Assembly (NCBI GenBank): GCA_009775705.1
Contig: VSQE01000021.1
Coordinates: forward strand, 1-32,960
Source: Prevotellamassilia sp.
GTDB taxonomy: Bacteria > Bacteroidota > Bacteroidia > Bacteroidales > Bacteroidaceae
DNA length: 32,960 bases
Direction: 5' to 3'
Of the stretch, positions 14,616-24,600 are shown piece by piece (position 1 is the first letter of the stretch; each line of letters begins with the position of its first letter). The notes beneath the pieces were generated by a model, which searched no databases, was not told the DNA's origin, and was given only the letters and a program-made list of their open reading frames with translations. Position numbers and translations under genes: made by a program.

Positions 14616-16106
14616 ATGAAGAAGAACTTTTTCAAAACATTGGCTCTCGCATCCTTTCTCCTCGTAGGCGGAAATGCCAGCGCCCAGAGCACTGAGGGAA
14701 TCCCCCCTCTGGATCCGGAATATGCACAGATGGCAGACGAAATCGTTGCCCAGCAGCTCAACGATCCGGACGAAGCAAACAAGATTTTCACCAAGTTGCT
14801 GCGCAAAATCCGCAACAACAAAGAAGCTCTGCTCAGTGCCGGAAGCTACTTTATGACCAAAAACGTCTACCCCTGTGCCAACATGTGCTCCAAACAGCTC
14901 TACGAACTGGCCCCCGACTACATCCCCGGCCTGATGTTCAGCGGCGAGGTGGCCATGATGCGCAAAGACTACGGCGGCGCCGGTCAGAAATTTGACGAAG
15001 TTCTCATGATAGACTCCACCTACGTTCCCGCCCTCAAGCTCAATGCAAGAGTATACAAGAACGTAAACCCGCACGTGGCCGTAGAAATGCTGGAACGCAT
15101 CAAACGCATCGAGCCGAACAACTATGCCGCCGACAAGGATCTGGGCGACATCGCCTACAACCTCAGCGAATACAAAAAGGCCGTCAAGTCCTACGACGAA
15201 TACTACAAGGCCGTGCCCAAAACAGCCGAAGCGCTGGATCTGCGCTCTTGTGAGAACTACCTCCAGTCGCTCTACGCCACACAGAATTTCGAGAAAGCCT
15301 CGGCCGTTGTCAACGAGGTCGAGAAATTCGACGAGAAGGACATGGTGTTCAAACGCATGAAATTCTTCTGCGGACTTGAGAACGCCGTCAACTCGCTCAA
15401 CTACGAAGCCGAGATGGAAAAATGCAAGGAATACATGGGCTACATCTCCAACAAGGACTACGCCGACAGCCTCTACATCTATCTTGACTACGCATACGCC
15501 GGAAACCTGGCCAAGGAAACGGGCGACATTCCCACAGCCATCTCCTACTATGAGCAGGCCCTGAAAACCGACTCCACCAAAACGGCCGGCTACAAGGAAC
15601 TGGCCAACCTCATGAACCGCAACGGACAGGCCACCTCCGCCATCCCCATCTACCGCAAATACATCTCCATGCTGGGCGAGAAAGCCGACCTCTCCGATGC
15701 CTTCGGACTGGGCCGTCTCTATGCCGCCGCCTCACAGCAGAAAGACCTCACTCCCGAGCAGAAAGCCGCCTACGTAGCCGAAGGTGACGCCGTCTTTGCC
15801 GAAATCGGAGAGAAAAAGCCCGACAACTATCTGGCTCCCTACATGCGGGCACGCATCAACAACGTGGACTACACCAAACCCAACGAGACGGTGAAGAAAT
15901 ACTACGAGAAGGCCATCGAACTGATGGGAGATGACGAGAGTGTCAACAGCCAGAAGCTCGAAGCCTACAAATACCTGATCTTCTACGGTGTGCAGACCGA
16001 TGACCTCGACCTTGTCCGCAAGGCTGCCGATGCTGCGGCTGTCATCTCGCCCGATGACACCATCGTGAAGAACGCCATCACCTACCTGAAATCCATGAAC
16101 AAGTAA
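14616..16106 (+). CDS. Secreted tetratricopeptide-repeat protein
   Basis: The 496-residue protein has a Sec signal peptide (MKKNFFKTLALASFLLVGG, cleavage near ASA-Q). A helical TPR array follows over most of its length. Clear units are DLGDIAYNLSEYKKAVKSYDEYYKAVP and AISYYEQALKTDSTKTAGYKELANLM. There is no catalytic motif. TPR proteins act as scaffolds; the periplasm is the expected location. It has its own promoter and a strong terminator. Its position after the TonB cluster is, from memory, conserved in Bacteroidales, which suggests a link to TonB-dependent transport, but that is inference. Confidence 0.85.
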   Translation: MKKNFFKTLALASFLLVGGNASAQSTEGIPPLDPEYAQMADEIVAQQLNDPDEANKIFTKLLRKIRNNKEALLSAGSYFMTKNVYPCANMCSKQLYELAPDYIPGLMFSGEVAMMRKDYGGAGQKFDEVLMIDSTYVPALKLNARVYKNVNPHVAVEMLERIKRIEPNNYAADKDLGDIAYNLSEYKKAVKSYDEYYKAVPKTAEALDLRSCENYLQSLYATQNFEKASAVVNEVEKFDEKDMVFKRMKFFCGLENAVNSLNYEAEMEKCKEYMGYISNKDYADSLYIYLDYAYAGNLAKETGDIPTAISYYEQALKTDSTKTAGYKELANLMNRNGQATSAIPIYRKYISMLGEKADLSDAFGLGRLYAAASQQKDLTPEQKAAYVAEGDAVFAEIGEKKPDNYLAPYMRARINNVDYTKPNETVKKYYEKAIELMGDDESVNSQKLEAYKYLIFYGVQTDDLDLVRKAADAAAVISPDDTIVKNAITYLKSMNK

Positions 16107-16130
16107 GAATCCTTCTGAAGGACCTGATAC

Positions 16131-16176
16131 AAAACGGCCGCCGTGCAAGAGCCTCGCTCCGCACGGCGGCCGTTTT
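16131..16176 (+). terminator. Terminator of the TPR gene
   Basis: A 16-bp stem AAAACGGCCGCCGTGC (16131-16146) pairs with 16161-16176 around a 14-nt loop. The stem ends in four T. Confidence 0.85.
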
Positions 16177-16247
16177 CATGCAGTCACCTCCGGAAGGAAA
16201 GGGAAAGGGAAAGGGCCTAAAATATTGCAAAATAAAGCACTCCCCTT

Positions 16248-16279
16248 TTTGTCTTTTAACCAGAAATTATATATCTTTG
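16248..16279 (+). promoter_or_regulatory. Promoter of the GH109-type gene
   Basis: TTTG (16248-16251) and TATCTTTG (16272-16279) are 20 bp apart. The leader to the ATG at 16330 is about 45 nt. Confidence 0.75.
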
Positions 16280-16329
16280 CACAAACATTTCAGGAATAAG
16301 AAGAAACTTCTAATACCAATCTTATTTAT

Positions 16330-17976
16330 ATGAAACTAAACAAAGTATTATCGTTCGCCCTGGCAGCAATGCTATCACTCGGCTGCCAGAGTGCCCAGGC
16401 ACAGTCTTTGTCTCCCTCCACCAAATGGCATTGGGACAAAGGAACCATCGTAGTCGACACCCCTCAGCGTCCCGCCGGCCAGCAGCACGTGCTCGGCCTT
16501 ACCGCCGAAAAGATCCCGACCGTCCGCGTGGCCTTCGTGGGCCTCGGCATGCGCGGTCCCGGTGCCGTAGTCCGTTTCTGTCACATCCCCGGCGTACAGA
16601 TCGTTGCCCTCTGCGACTATGAGGAAAAACGCGCCGAAGCCCAGCAGAACACCCTCCGCAAGGCAGGTCTTCCCCCCGCCGCCATCTATTCCGGCGAAAA
16701 GGGTTACGAAGAACTCTGCAAACGTCCCGACATCGACCTCGTCTACGTGGCCACCGACTGGGACCACCACTTCCCCGTAGCCAAATGTGCGCTGGAGAAC
16801 GGCAAGCACACCGCCATCGAAGTTCCCTCCGCAATGAACCTCGAACAGTGCTGGGACCTCATCAACCTGTCCGAGAAAACCCGCAAGCACTGCATGATTC
16901 TTGAAAACTGCTGCTACGACTACTACGAGCTCAACGCCCTGGCCATGGCTCAAGCCGGCGTTTTCGGTGAGGTTCTGCGTGCCGAAGGTGCCTACATCCA
17001 CAACCTCGACGACTTCTGGGGCTACTACTGGTCCAACCCATCCAACGACCCCGAGAAACTCGGCTGGCGCATGAAGTACAACAAGGAAAACCGCGGTGAC
17101 GTCTATGCCACCCACGGACTTGGCCCCGTAGCCCAGTGCCTTGACATCCACCGCGGAGACCGCTTCACCACCCTCGTTGCCATGGACACCAAGTCGGCCC
17201 ACGGCAAGGAATACGTGGAGAAGAAAACCGGCAAGCCCTGCAACGACTTCCGCAACGGCGACCACACGACAACCCTGATGCGCACCTCCAACGGCAAGGT
17301 AGTGGAAATCCAGCACAACGTGATGAACCCGCAGCCCTACAACCGTCTCTTCAAACTGACGGGAACCAAAGGCTACGCCACCAAATATCCCTCTGAGGCC
17401 ATCGCACTCGACAAGAGCCAGTTGCAGGCCAGCGGCGTGAAACCCGAAGTGGACAACCTCTCCAGCCACGGTTTCCTTCCCAAAGCCGAATACGATGCTC
17501 TTGTAAAGAAATACTACCACCCCATCCTCACCAAATACGGCGAACTGGGCCGCAACATGGGGCACGGCGGTATGGACTTCATGATGGACAGCCGTCTGGT
17601 TTACTGTCTGCAAAACGGTCTGCCCCTCGACATGGACGTCTACGACCTGGCCGAATGGTGCTGCCTTGCCGAACTCGGAACGCTTTCTATGGACAACAAC
17701 TGCGCCGCCGTTTCCTTCCCCGACTTTACCCGCGGACACTGGAACGACCAGAAAGGCTACAAACACGCCTACGCTCCGGCTGAAGAGGAAGCTGCTGTAG
17801 AAAAAGCCGCCAAAGACTATACCGCAGCCCTCAAAAACGCATGCACTTCCACCAAAGCATGGGAGGCTTACGACAAGGCCCTGAAATCCGGCCGCGCCGC
17901 CGCCAATGCCGCTGTTGAGAAAGGCAATAAGGCCATTGCCAAAGCTGTAGCCAAAGCCAGCAAAAGCAAGAAGTAA
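16330..17976 (+). CDS. GH109-type NAD-dependent glycosidase (Gfo/Idh/MocA fold), with Lys/Ala tail
   Basis: Family GH109 includes alpha-N-acetylgalactosaminidases that use tightly bound NAD and an oxidation/elimination mechanism. The 548 residues begin with an export signal (cleavage near AQA-Q; a Cys at LSLGC could be an alternative lipidation site). The Rossmann segment is VAFVGLGMRGPGAVVRF, followed by ALCDYEEKRAE. GH109-like segments are GEVLRAEGAYIHNLDDFW, THGLGPVAQ and GHGGMDFMM. The substrate cannot be proven from sequence. The last 65 residues (about 484-548) form a Lys/Ala-rich low-complexity tail, not part of the family I know. The gene stands alone between its promoter and the terminator at 18010. 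Confidence 0.87.
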   Translation: MKLNKVLSFALAAMLSLGCQSAQAQSLSPSTKWHWDKGTIVVDTPQRPAGQQHVLGLTAEKIPTVRVAFVGLGMRGPGAVVRFCHIPGVQIVALCDYEEKRAEAQQNTLRKAGLPPAAIYSGEKGYEELCKRPDIDLVYVATDWDHHFPVAKCALENGKHTAIEVPSAMNLEQCWDLINLSEKTRKHCMILENCCYDYYELNALAMAQAGVFGEVLRAEGAYIHNLDDFWGYYWSNPSNDPEKLGWRMKYNKENRGDVYATHGLGPVAQCLDIHRGDRFTTLVAMDTKSAHGKEYVEKKTGKPCNDFRNGDHTTTLMRTSNGKVVEIQHNVMNPQPYNRLFKLTGTKGYATKYPSEAIALDKSQLQASGVKPEVDNLSSHGFLPKAEYDALVKKYYHPILTKYGELGRNMGHGGMDFMMDSRLVYCLQNGLPLDMDVYDLAEWCCLAELGTLSMDNNCAAVSFPDFTRGHWNDQKGYKHAYAPAEEEAAVEKAAKDYTAALKNACTSTKAWEAYDKALKSGRAAANAAVEKGNKAIAKAVAKASKSKK

Positions 17977-18009
17977 AAGAGAGAACTTCTCTTTCCGCCT
18001 GAAATAAGA

Positions 18010-18053
18010 ACACGGGCAGTATCTGGAAAAGATACTGCCCGTGTAGTTTTTTT
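18010..18053 (+). terminator. Terminator of the GH109-type gene
   Basis: ACACGGGCAGTATCT (18010-18024) pairs perfectly with 18030-18044 around a 5-nt loop. A TAG spacer and seven T follow. Confidence 0.92.
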
Positions 18054-18122
18054 ACCACAAAACGACGTGAGGAATTTGTGTCGGAAACGCCCCTTTCCCG
18101 CAGAAAGCCCTCAAACACAACA

Positions 18123-18155
18123 TCGCGCCCGCATTCCGAAGTAATGCGGGCGCGA
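18123..18155 (-). terminator. Hairpin at the 3' end of the ompA/vWA operon
   Basis: A 13-bp perfect stem pairs 18123-18135 with 18143-18155 around a 7-nt loop. It lies 30 bp past the vWA gene stop on the minus strand. The sequence after it is only weakly T-rich (TGTTGTGTTT). Confidence 0.65.
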
Positions 18156-18185
18156 ACAAAATCAGAATTTAACAAGACTGGTCTT

Positions 18186-19364
18186 TCAGGCAAAAATAAC
18201 GCTGAACACCTTTTCTGCCCGAACTTTGCCATCGGCAGATACTACCGTGATCTTCACCATATGAGGCTGTCCGTCCATATACTTCTCGATATTCGTAAAG
18301 CGGATGATGTAGGAGTTCTGCATTGCACCGGTCACGGGAAGATCGTCCAATGTAACACCTGTAAAATAGCGATCTGTATAGATAATGCTTCCTCCCGTAT
18401 ACTCTGACATCAGCCAAGGCTTTTCGCTTTGAAGGTATTTCCATGTATATGCTGTTGGATTTTCACTATATACGGTATGAATTGTTCCGTTTGCCGGATT
18501 CCAATTATTGGGATTTACATTCGGATTCAGATACTCCACAGACCATTTTTTAATATTATAAGGCTGATTCGGCTCATCTGTAAAATTCACATAAATACGA
18601 TTGGCTCCATTACGGAATTTGAAATTATCATGGGCATAATGCAAAGCTACCATGCCGCACTCATTATAAGTACCGTTTTCATACTTTCCTCCTTCAGCAA
18701 CAGATTGAAGCCTCTGAGCATCCTCACCACCATAACCATATGTACGAGAAATTCCACTTGAACGATTCAGGTATGTCTGAAGTGCTTCCGTTGTTGTCAA
18801 ATTCAGGGCACCGTCAACGGCATGATAACTAGCACCATAACCTACACTGCCAAAACGGACATCCAAACCGGAAGCCGCCAATTTAGCTGACCAGTCTTTC
18901 ATTCCGGCCGCAATAGCATCTGCCTCTTCGCTCATACTTCCGGAATTGTCCACGAGGAATACCAGATCGGCCATAATGGTACGTCCCTGATCCTGAGAGT
19001 TGTTGTACACGTCAATACCTTTCGGCTCTCCATCAACGGAAAGCCAGATGTTCTGTCCTTTCATTCCCGTGCCGTAGAGTGTGAGCCAGTCACCGTTATC
19101 GGCATCCCATACTCCCGTCATGTCCACGTGCATCACGGCATAACCGTCTTCCGAAGTCACCGTACACTGGGCATTGGGCAAAGTAGTGGTAGGCTCTTCC
19201 ACCACAGGATTCTCGCCGGCATTCGCATCGCTCGGAATACCCAGCGAATTGCCGCTTTCAAGGATGATCGTATCGTCTCCGTCACTCAGACAGGAAGCAT
19301 AGGTAAAAGCGGAAAGGGACAGCGCCAATGCACCGATTCCCTTAGAAAGAAAATTCTTTTTCAT
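18186..19364 (-). CDS. von Willebrand factor A-domain lipoprotein
   Basis: The 392-residue protein has an export signal ending at YASC (Cys25). The next residues, LSDGDD, are acidic and resemble the surface-export signal of Bacteroidota lipoproteins. A beta-rich N-terminal module covers about 60-128. The vWA domain starts ADLVFLVDNSGSMSEEAD, with an intact MIDAS Asp139-x-Ser141-x-Ser143. The later metal-site acidic position may lie in NFTDEPNQ. vWA domains bind protein ligands through a metal. The C-terminal 60 residues (PHMVKITVVSADG) look like another beta domain. It follows the OmpA-family gene by 20 bp, so the two are probably partners. Its base composition is clearly more AT-rich than that of flanking genes. 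Confidence 0.85.
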   Translation of the reverse strand: MKKNFLSKGIGALALSLSAFTYASCLSDGDDTIILESGNSLGIPSDANAGENPVVEEPTTTLPNAQCTVTSEDGYAVMHVDMTGVWDADNGDWLTLYGTGMKGQNIWLSVDGEPKGIDVYNNSQDQGRTIMADLVFLVDNSGSMSEEADAIAAGMKDWSAKLAASGLDVRFGSVGYGASYHAVDGALNLTTTEALQTYLNRSSGISRTYGYGGEDAQRLQSVAEGGKYENGTYNECGMVALHYAHDNFKFRNGANRIYVNFTDEPNQPYNIKKWSVEYLNPNVNPNNWNPANGTIHTVYSENPTAYTWKYLQSEKPWLMSEYTGGSIIYTDRYFTGVTLDDLPVTGAMQNSYIIRFTNIEKYMDGQPHMVKITVVSADGKVRAEKVFSVIFA

Positions 19365-19384
19365 ATTCGGTCATATTTAAACAT

Positions 19385-20701
19385 TTATCTTAATATCTCA
19401 AATTCCACCCGGCGGTTCATTGTGCGACCCTCCTCCGTATCGTTCGAGGTGAGGGGCCGCGACATGCCATAATATCCGTATGACAGTTTCGCACGCGAAA
19501 CACCTTTCTTCACCAGATATTCCACTACTGCCTTTGCCCTTTCCTTGGAAAGTTTCATGTTGAACTCTTCAGACCCGACATTATCCGTGTGTCCCTTTAC
19601 TTTGATATGGGCATTTGTCCGTATCAGGGTCTGGGCGAGTTTATCCAGATAATCGAAACTTACAGGTTTGATATTGCTCTTACCGAAGTCGAAATTGATG
19701 GCATCGTCAATCGCGCAAATGGTTTTTCCCTCCACACGTTCACCCCGGGCCATCAGATCGTTGATTTCTTCCAGACTGTAACAAGGCTTTTCAACCGGTT
19801 CCTCGCGAACCTCGGGAACTGGCACCGGTTCGGGGCGGGGTGTCTCCACAACTACCGGAAGGGGAGCCGCTTCTTTCTTTTTGAATACGCTGAACGGTAT
19901 GCCCAATGTCATTTTCACTTCTACGCCGCTGAACTTACGTGTTCCGTCCACCTTGTTTCCCAGTGCCACGGGAGCATCTTCGAACAGATCGGAAAAAGAA
20001 TACTTTCCTTTCGCCTTGTTGTCGTCCCCATAGGTATCAGTCAGTCCGTGCTCATACATAGCCTCCAATCCGAGGAAACAAGTATGGCGGCCTACATTGA
20101 ACTGCCATTTCACACCTGCTCCGACCGCAGCTGCCACATAAAGCGACTTCATATTGGCCTTTGTCAGATCCATGTGCACTCCATCGTAGGCATACGTCTT
20201 GTCCGTTTCCTCATTCAGATATTGCGCCTCTACATCTATCCCGCCGCCAAGAGAAAAACCTATGACCGGAGCCACATACACATACGGACGCAACGTAGAC
20301 TGCGCCTTTCCGAACTGCCAGATAAGCGGAACGCGAATATCCAGATAGCCGGACGAAAGACGATAGCTGACATCATCCAAACCATATTCCTCATAGAAAT
20401 TCTCGTTTTTGCTATAAATTTCCTTCAACGTGCCGCCCCTTCTCAGATAAGACAATTCGGGGCGCACCGCAAACTGATGTTCCTTTCCGAATTCCCTTTG
20501 CAGAAAGAATGAGAAGGTTCCACCTGTCAGACTCTTCTTTGCAGGAAAGACCTCTTCATCCAAATCTGAGAATCTCATAAAAGAGGAATGAACACCTCCA
20601 CTGAAACCGAAACTCCACCTGTCGGGTTTCGGCTCTGCCTCCTGCGCTGTGACCGAAGTCGCCAACAGGCAGAATGCAGCTGCCATGTAATACTTTTTCA
20701 T
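19385..20701 (-). CDS. OmpA-family outer-membrane protein
   Basis: The 438-residue protein has a signal peptide (about 1-20, ending SVTAQ). The N-terminal region (about 25-275) is of porin-like beta-barrel type with alternating aromatic strands (RPELSYLRRGG, YVYVAPVIGFSLGG). A Pro/Glu-rich linker (about 280-305) follows, then the C-terminal OmpA peptidoglycan-binding domain (about 320-438). The latter has the motif GHTDNVGS, LSKERAKAVVEYL, and the end GRTMNRRVEFEIL. The Asp and Arg that bind diaminopimelate are present. It would tie the outer membrane to murein. It is first in a two-gene operon with the vWA lipoprotein. Confidence 0.9.
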   Translation of the reverse strand: MKKYYMAAAFCLLATSVTAQEAEPKPDRWSFGFSGGVHSSFMRFSDLDEEVFPAKKSLTGGTFSFFLQREFGKEHQFAVRPELSYLRRGGTLKEIYSKNENFYEEYGLDDVSYRLSSGYLDIRVPLIWQFGKAQSTLRPYVYVAPVIGFSLGGGIDVEAQYLNEETDKTYAYDGVHMDLTKANMKSLYVAAAVGAGVKWQFNVGRHTCFLGLEAMYEHGLTDTYGDDNKAKGKYSFSDLFEDAPVALGNKVDGTRKFSGVEVKMTLGIPFSVFKKKEAAPLPVVVETPRPEPVPVPEVREEPVEKPCYSLEEINDLMARGERVEGKTICAIDDAINFDFGKSNIKPVSFDYLDKLAQTLIRTNAHIKVKGHTDNVGSEEFNMKLSKERAKAVVEYLVKKGVSRAKLSYGYYGMSRPLTSNDTEEGRTMNRRVEFEILR

Positions 20702-20792
20702 GTGCTTTGTTTTTTAATTATAGGAATTAATAAATCACGATCAAAGGATTCACGCTGTCATTTTCAGCATAGAGAACACTAAAATTTCTTTG

Positions 20793-20824
20793 CAAATGTA
20801 GTAAAAATTAAATATATTAGCAAT
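20793..20824 (-). promoter_or_regulatory. Promoter of the ompA/vWA operon
   Basis: On the minus strand TACATTTG (20800-20793) follows ATTG (20824-20821) at 20 bp. The leader to the start at 20701 is about 85 nt. Confidence 0.6.
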
Positions 20825-20837
20825 CACCCCCTCATTT

Positions 20838-20876
20838 TTAACGATTAATTAACTTCTTTAAGTTTATAATCGCTAA
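20838..20876. promoter_or_regulatory. Candidate operator between divergent ompA and luxR genes
   Basis: TTAACGATTA (20838-20847) and TAATCGCTAA (20867-20876) are inverted with 9 of 10 positions matching, 19 bp apart. The site lies just upstream of the ompA -33 box. The rest of 20702-21018 shows only the two divergent promoters. Confidence 0.35.
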
Positions 20877-20985
20877 CATTTTTCTCCTCTTCACGCCACA
20901 GGCCTGATGATTCAGAACGGAGCGGGCAAGCGGACGGAGCTGCTTTTCCAAGCTACGGGAAACCCGCTATTTGCAGATAAAACTC

Positions 20986-20993
20986 TATCTTTG
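20986..20993 (+). promoter_or_regulatory. -7 box of the luxR/peptidase operon
   Basis: TATCTTTG is 26 bp before the ATG at 21019, giving a very short leader. A TTTG occurs at only 12 bp upstream, so the -33 element is unclear. Confidence 0.5.
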
Positions 20994-21018
20994 CAAAAAA
21001 GTCTAACCTTTCTTATTC

Positions 21019-21630
21019 ATGACAACCGTTCATCCCGAAATAGCTATTGTCTCCTCCAATATGCTGACCGATCTGGGGCTGGCCGGCATTGTCCGTTCCA
21101 TGATGCCAGGCGCCGAAGCCTGCCTGTTCACGGAGTTCGACGAGCTGTGCCGGAAGGACAAAGGACAGTTTTACCACTACTTCATCTCCGTCCCGGTGCT
21201 GGTAGAGAATGCCCGCTACTTTCTGGAACGCCGCCACAAGACCATTGTCCTGATACAGGGAGAAGAAGACACGGGCCGCCTGCCGCAGGACTTCCACACG
21301 CTCAACATCTGCCAGAGCGAAGACCGCCTGACACGCGACTTCCTCATGCTGGCCCGCACCGCCCACGGCCCGCACCGCTCACAGCCCGAAGCCTTCCGGA
21401 AGGCCAGCGAACAGGCTCCCAAAACCCTGCTCACTCCCCGCGAGACAGAGGTGCTGCGCCTTGTAGCAAGCGGTCTCATCAACAAGGAAATCGCCGCACG
21501 GATGGGCATCAGCCTCACCACCGTCATCTCCCACCGGAAAAACCTGACAGAGAAGCTCGGCATCAAGAGCGTGTCGGGACTTACCGTCTACGCCGTCATG
21601 CACGGGCTGGTCGAGCTCAAAGACATCTGA
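21019..21630 (+). CDS. LuxR/NarL-type transcriptional regulator with degenerate receiver
   Basis: The 203-residue protein has a C-terminal HTH of the LuxR type (about 137-200). It starts LTPRETEVLRLVASG, with NKEIAARMGISLTTVISHRKNL as the recognition part. The N-terminal 110 residues look like a receiver fold (IAIVSSNMLTDLG), but the acidic pair is replaced by Ser12-Ser13 and no Asp stands at the expected phosphorylation position (FISVPVL near 57). It is therefore unlikely to be phosphorylated in the usual way, and no histidine kinase gene is near. The large peptidase-like gene starts 31 bp downstream and is probably in the same transcript. Its targets may include the divergent ompA operon. 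Confidence 0.85.
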   Translation: MTTVHPEIAIVSSNMLTDLGLAGIVRSMMPGAEACLFTEFDELCRKDKGQFYHYFISVPVLVENARYFLERRHKTIVLIQGEEDTGRLPQDFHTLNICQSEDRLTRDFLMLARTAHGPHRSQPEAFRKASEQAPKTLLTPRETEVLRLVASGLINKEIAARMGISLTTVISHRKNLTEKLGIKSVSGLTVYAVMHGLVELKDI

Positions 21631-21661
21631 ACACACCTTACAATAAAAACACAAAAACTCC

Positions 21662-24600
21662 ATGAACTTCAAACCGCTTTTTTCATCGCTCATGCTCTAC
21701 TGCATGACGACAGCCTCAGCCTTGTCACAACCGGCCACGGAACAGACCGCTACGTCCCGACGCCCGGACCATGTGAACAATGCGCTGAGCCATTGTTTCC
21801 CGGCCGTATTCTCACAGGACGGAGGTTCCTGCGGATCGGCCTCGCGCATCTGCTACATGTTCGCCCACGAAATCAACTCCTTCCGCAACGCCGACGCCCG
21901 CCTTCCGGAAAACATCTATCCCTCGCACTTCACCTGGCTGCTCACCAACAGCCACTCTGGCAAGGAAGGCATGGCCATGGCCAACGGTGTCCCCTCGTCC
22001 GTTGTTTACGGCGGAACCACCTACTCCCGTGTCTTCGGCAACCAGGACTGCGCGGCTCCGGACTTCGGCTGGATGCAGGGCTACGACAAATGGTACTCGG
22101 CCATGTTCAACCGCATCGAACGCAACTCCTTCTGTAGCGATGGGGTAGATACCGAAGCGGGCCGCGAATATGTGAAAAACTGGCTCTGGAACCACTGCGG
22201 CGACACGGACTTCAGCACAGGCGGCATCTGCGGCATCGGTGTGGCCAGCGCCTGCCACCAGGGCGCCATAGCCGATGACTCCACCGGAACAAACCGTCTG
22301 GCGGGTGTTGTGGGAAAAAAATACGTCACCCGCTGGGGCGACGGGGTAGACCATGCACTGACCATCGTGGGCTACGACGACCGCATCCTGTTCGATCTGG
22401 ACGGCAACGGCATCCTGGGCGAACGCGACAAGGACGAATGCGGCGCATGGATCATCGTCAACTCCTGGGGCAACGGATGGGCCAACGAAGGCTTCATCTA
22501 CTGCCCCTACCAGTACGGATTTCCCGTGCGCCGCAACGAAGGAGGATCCTGGAAACCAGAGTTCTACCACGTGCGCAAACACTACCGCCCCCTGCGGACA
22601 CTGAAGGTGCGCATGCAATACTCCCGCCGCAGCGAACTGAAACTGCGCGCAGGCATCGCCTACAGCCCCGACGCGGCAGAGCCGGACACGATATTCGACA
22701 TGGAACACTTCAAATTTGCCGGCGACGGCCGTTCCGACAAACAGAAGATGGGACTGGAATCCCGTACTCCGATGCTGGGCCGCTGGGCCGACGGAAGCCT
22801 GCACGACGAGCCGATGGAGTTCGGCTACGACCTGACCGACCTGTCCGGCCTTTTCGACACACGCCGCCCCCTGAAATATTTCTTCATCATCGAGAGCCGG
22901 AAAGACGCCATCGGCACAGGCCGCCTGCTGTCCTGCTCGGTCATCGACTATGAATTCGACCGGAAAGGCATCGAGACTCCACTATACTCCGGGCGCGGCC
23001 TCCGCATCGCCAACGGCGGCGAACGCACGGTAGCGGCGGCCACCGTACAGGGAGAGCCGTTCTTCGCCCCTGCGGACCTCCGGCTGCTGCCCGACAGTTC
23101 CACGCTGGCATGGAACCGCCCCGCTCCCACCCATTACGGCCTGAACGGCTATGTCCTCTATGCCGACGGGCTGCCCGCCGACACGCTACCGGCCACGTCC
23201 GGCAACTACCGTCTGCCCGAAGGCAAAGACGCGCAGACGTCCATCGCCGCCCTGTATGCGGCCGGCGACACGCTGATTCCGTCTTTCAGGCTTCCGCTCC
23301 GCCCTGCCAGCAATCTGCACCATCCCGCCTGCGCTGACAGTCTGAAGCTCTCGGCCGCCACCCGTCCCGTGGCCTCGTTCGCCCCCTCGCAGGCCGTGGC
23401 CAAAGCCGGAGAACGCATCAGCTTCCTGCCACAACATCCCCAGCCCGGCGCCCGCTATGACTGGACGATGAAAGGGGCCGACATACCCTTTGCCTCCACC
23501 ATGAACGCCGCCGCCACCTTCGAGCAGGCTGGCGACTACAACATCCGTCTGCGCGTGACCAACCCATTGACGGGAAAGAGCAAACGCAGCAGCCTGCGGC
23601 TGCACGTGGCCGGCAGCGCCCCCAAGGCCGCTTTCCAGACCTCGCCGATGGTAGCCCTGCGCGGCACGGAAATCTCCCTCACAGACCAGAGCCGCTTTGC
23701 TCCCACCGGCTGCGACTGGCTGGTGGAAAGCCGCCGCTACGCCATAAGGACAAAAGGCAAGAAGGCCGGCCTGCGGCTTGACGTTCCGGGTGTCTATGAC
23801 GTGACGCTCACGGCTTCGAACGCTTACGGAGAGGACAAGCACACCCGGCGCGCCGCCCTCATAATATGCAATGCCGACAGCCGCAACGGACTGAACTTCA
23901 GCAATCCGAAGGCCGAAATCACCACGGACCGCTCCCCCTATACGGGCACGGCAGACCAGCTCACCGTGGAATGGTGGATGAACGCCTCTGCCTCACCTTC
24001 CGTCTTCGGGATGGGAGAATCCGCCGGCACATGGCACATCTCCGGCGACGCCGCAGGCCGGCTCCGCCTGACGGCCGACAGCCTCAGCATCTCCTCGCCC
24101 GAGGGATTCGTCAGCTTCGGTTCCTGGCACCACTATGCCGTTGTCTTCTCGCAGGGCACAGTGCTCTTCTATAAGGACGGAGAAGAGGCCGGTGGCGGCA
24201 CACTCGGTAAAAAAGAACACATCCTGCAACAACTGCCCCAGCTGACGCGCCTGCACATCGGCGGAGAGAAAGCACCCGTCAGTGCCGTCATCGACGAGTT
24301 GCGGATGTGGAAGAAAGCGCTCCCTACGGCCGATCTGCGCCGCTACGCCAACGCTCCCCTGACCGAAACGGCACAAGCCGAACAGACGGACAGCCTGCTG
24401 CTGTACTACGACTTCAACCAGAACGGCGGCGACGTGCAGGACCGCACCTCGCACCGCTGCAACGGCCGGCGCCTGAACTTCGGCCCCGACGGCGATGCCT
24501 GGGGACTGTCCTCGGGCGTGTTCTGCCTGAACTTCGACACCGAACTGACCGACCTGAGCGAAGAACTGCTGCCACCGTCCACGCGGCCCTTCGCCACAAC

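Noticed and set aside
16375..17766. Long minus-strand open frame opposite the GH109-type gene
   Set aside because: Shadow frame; the plus strand has a promoter, signal peptide and family motifs.
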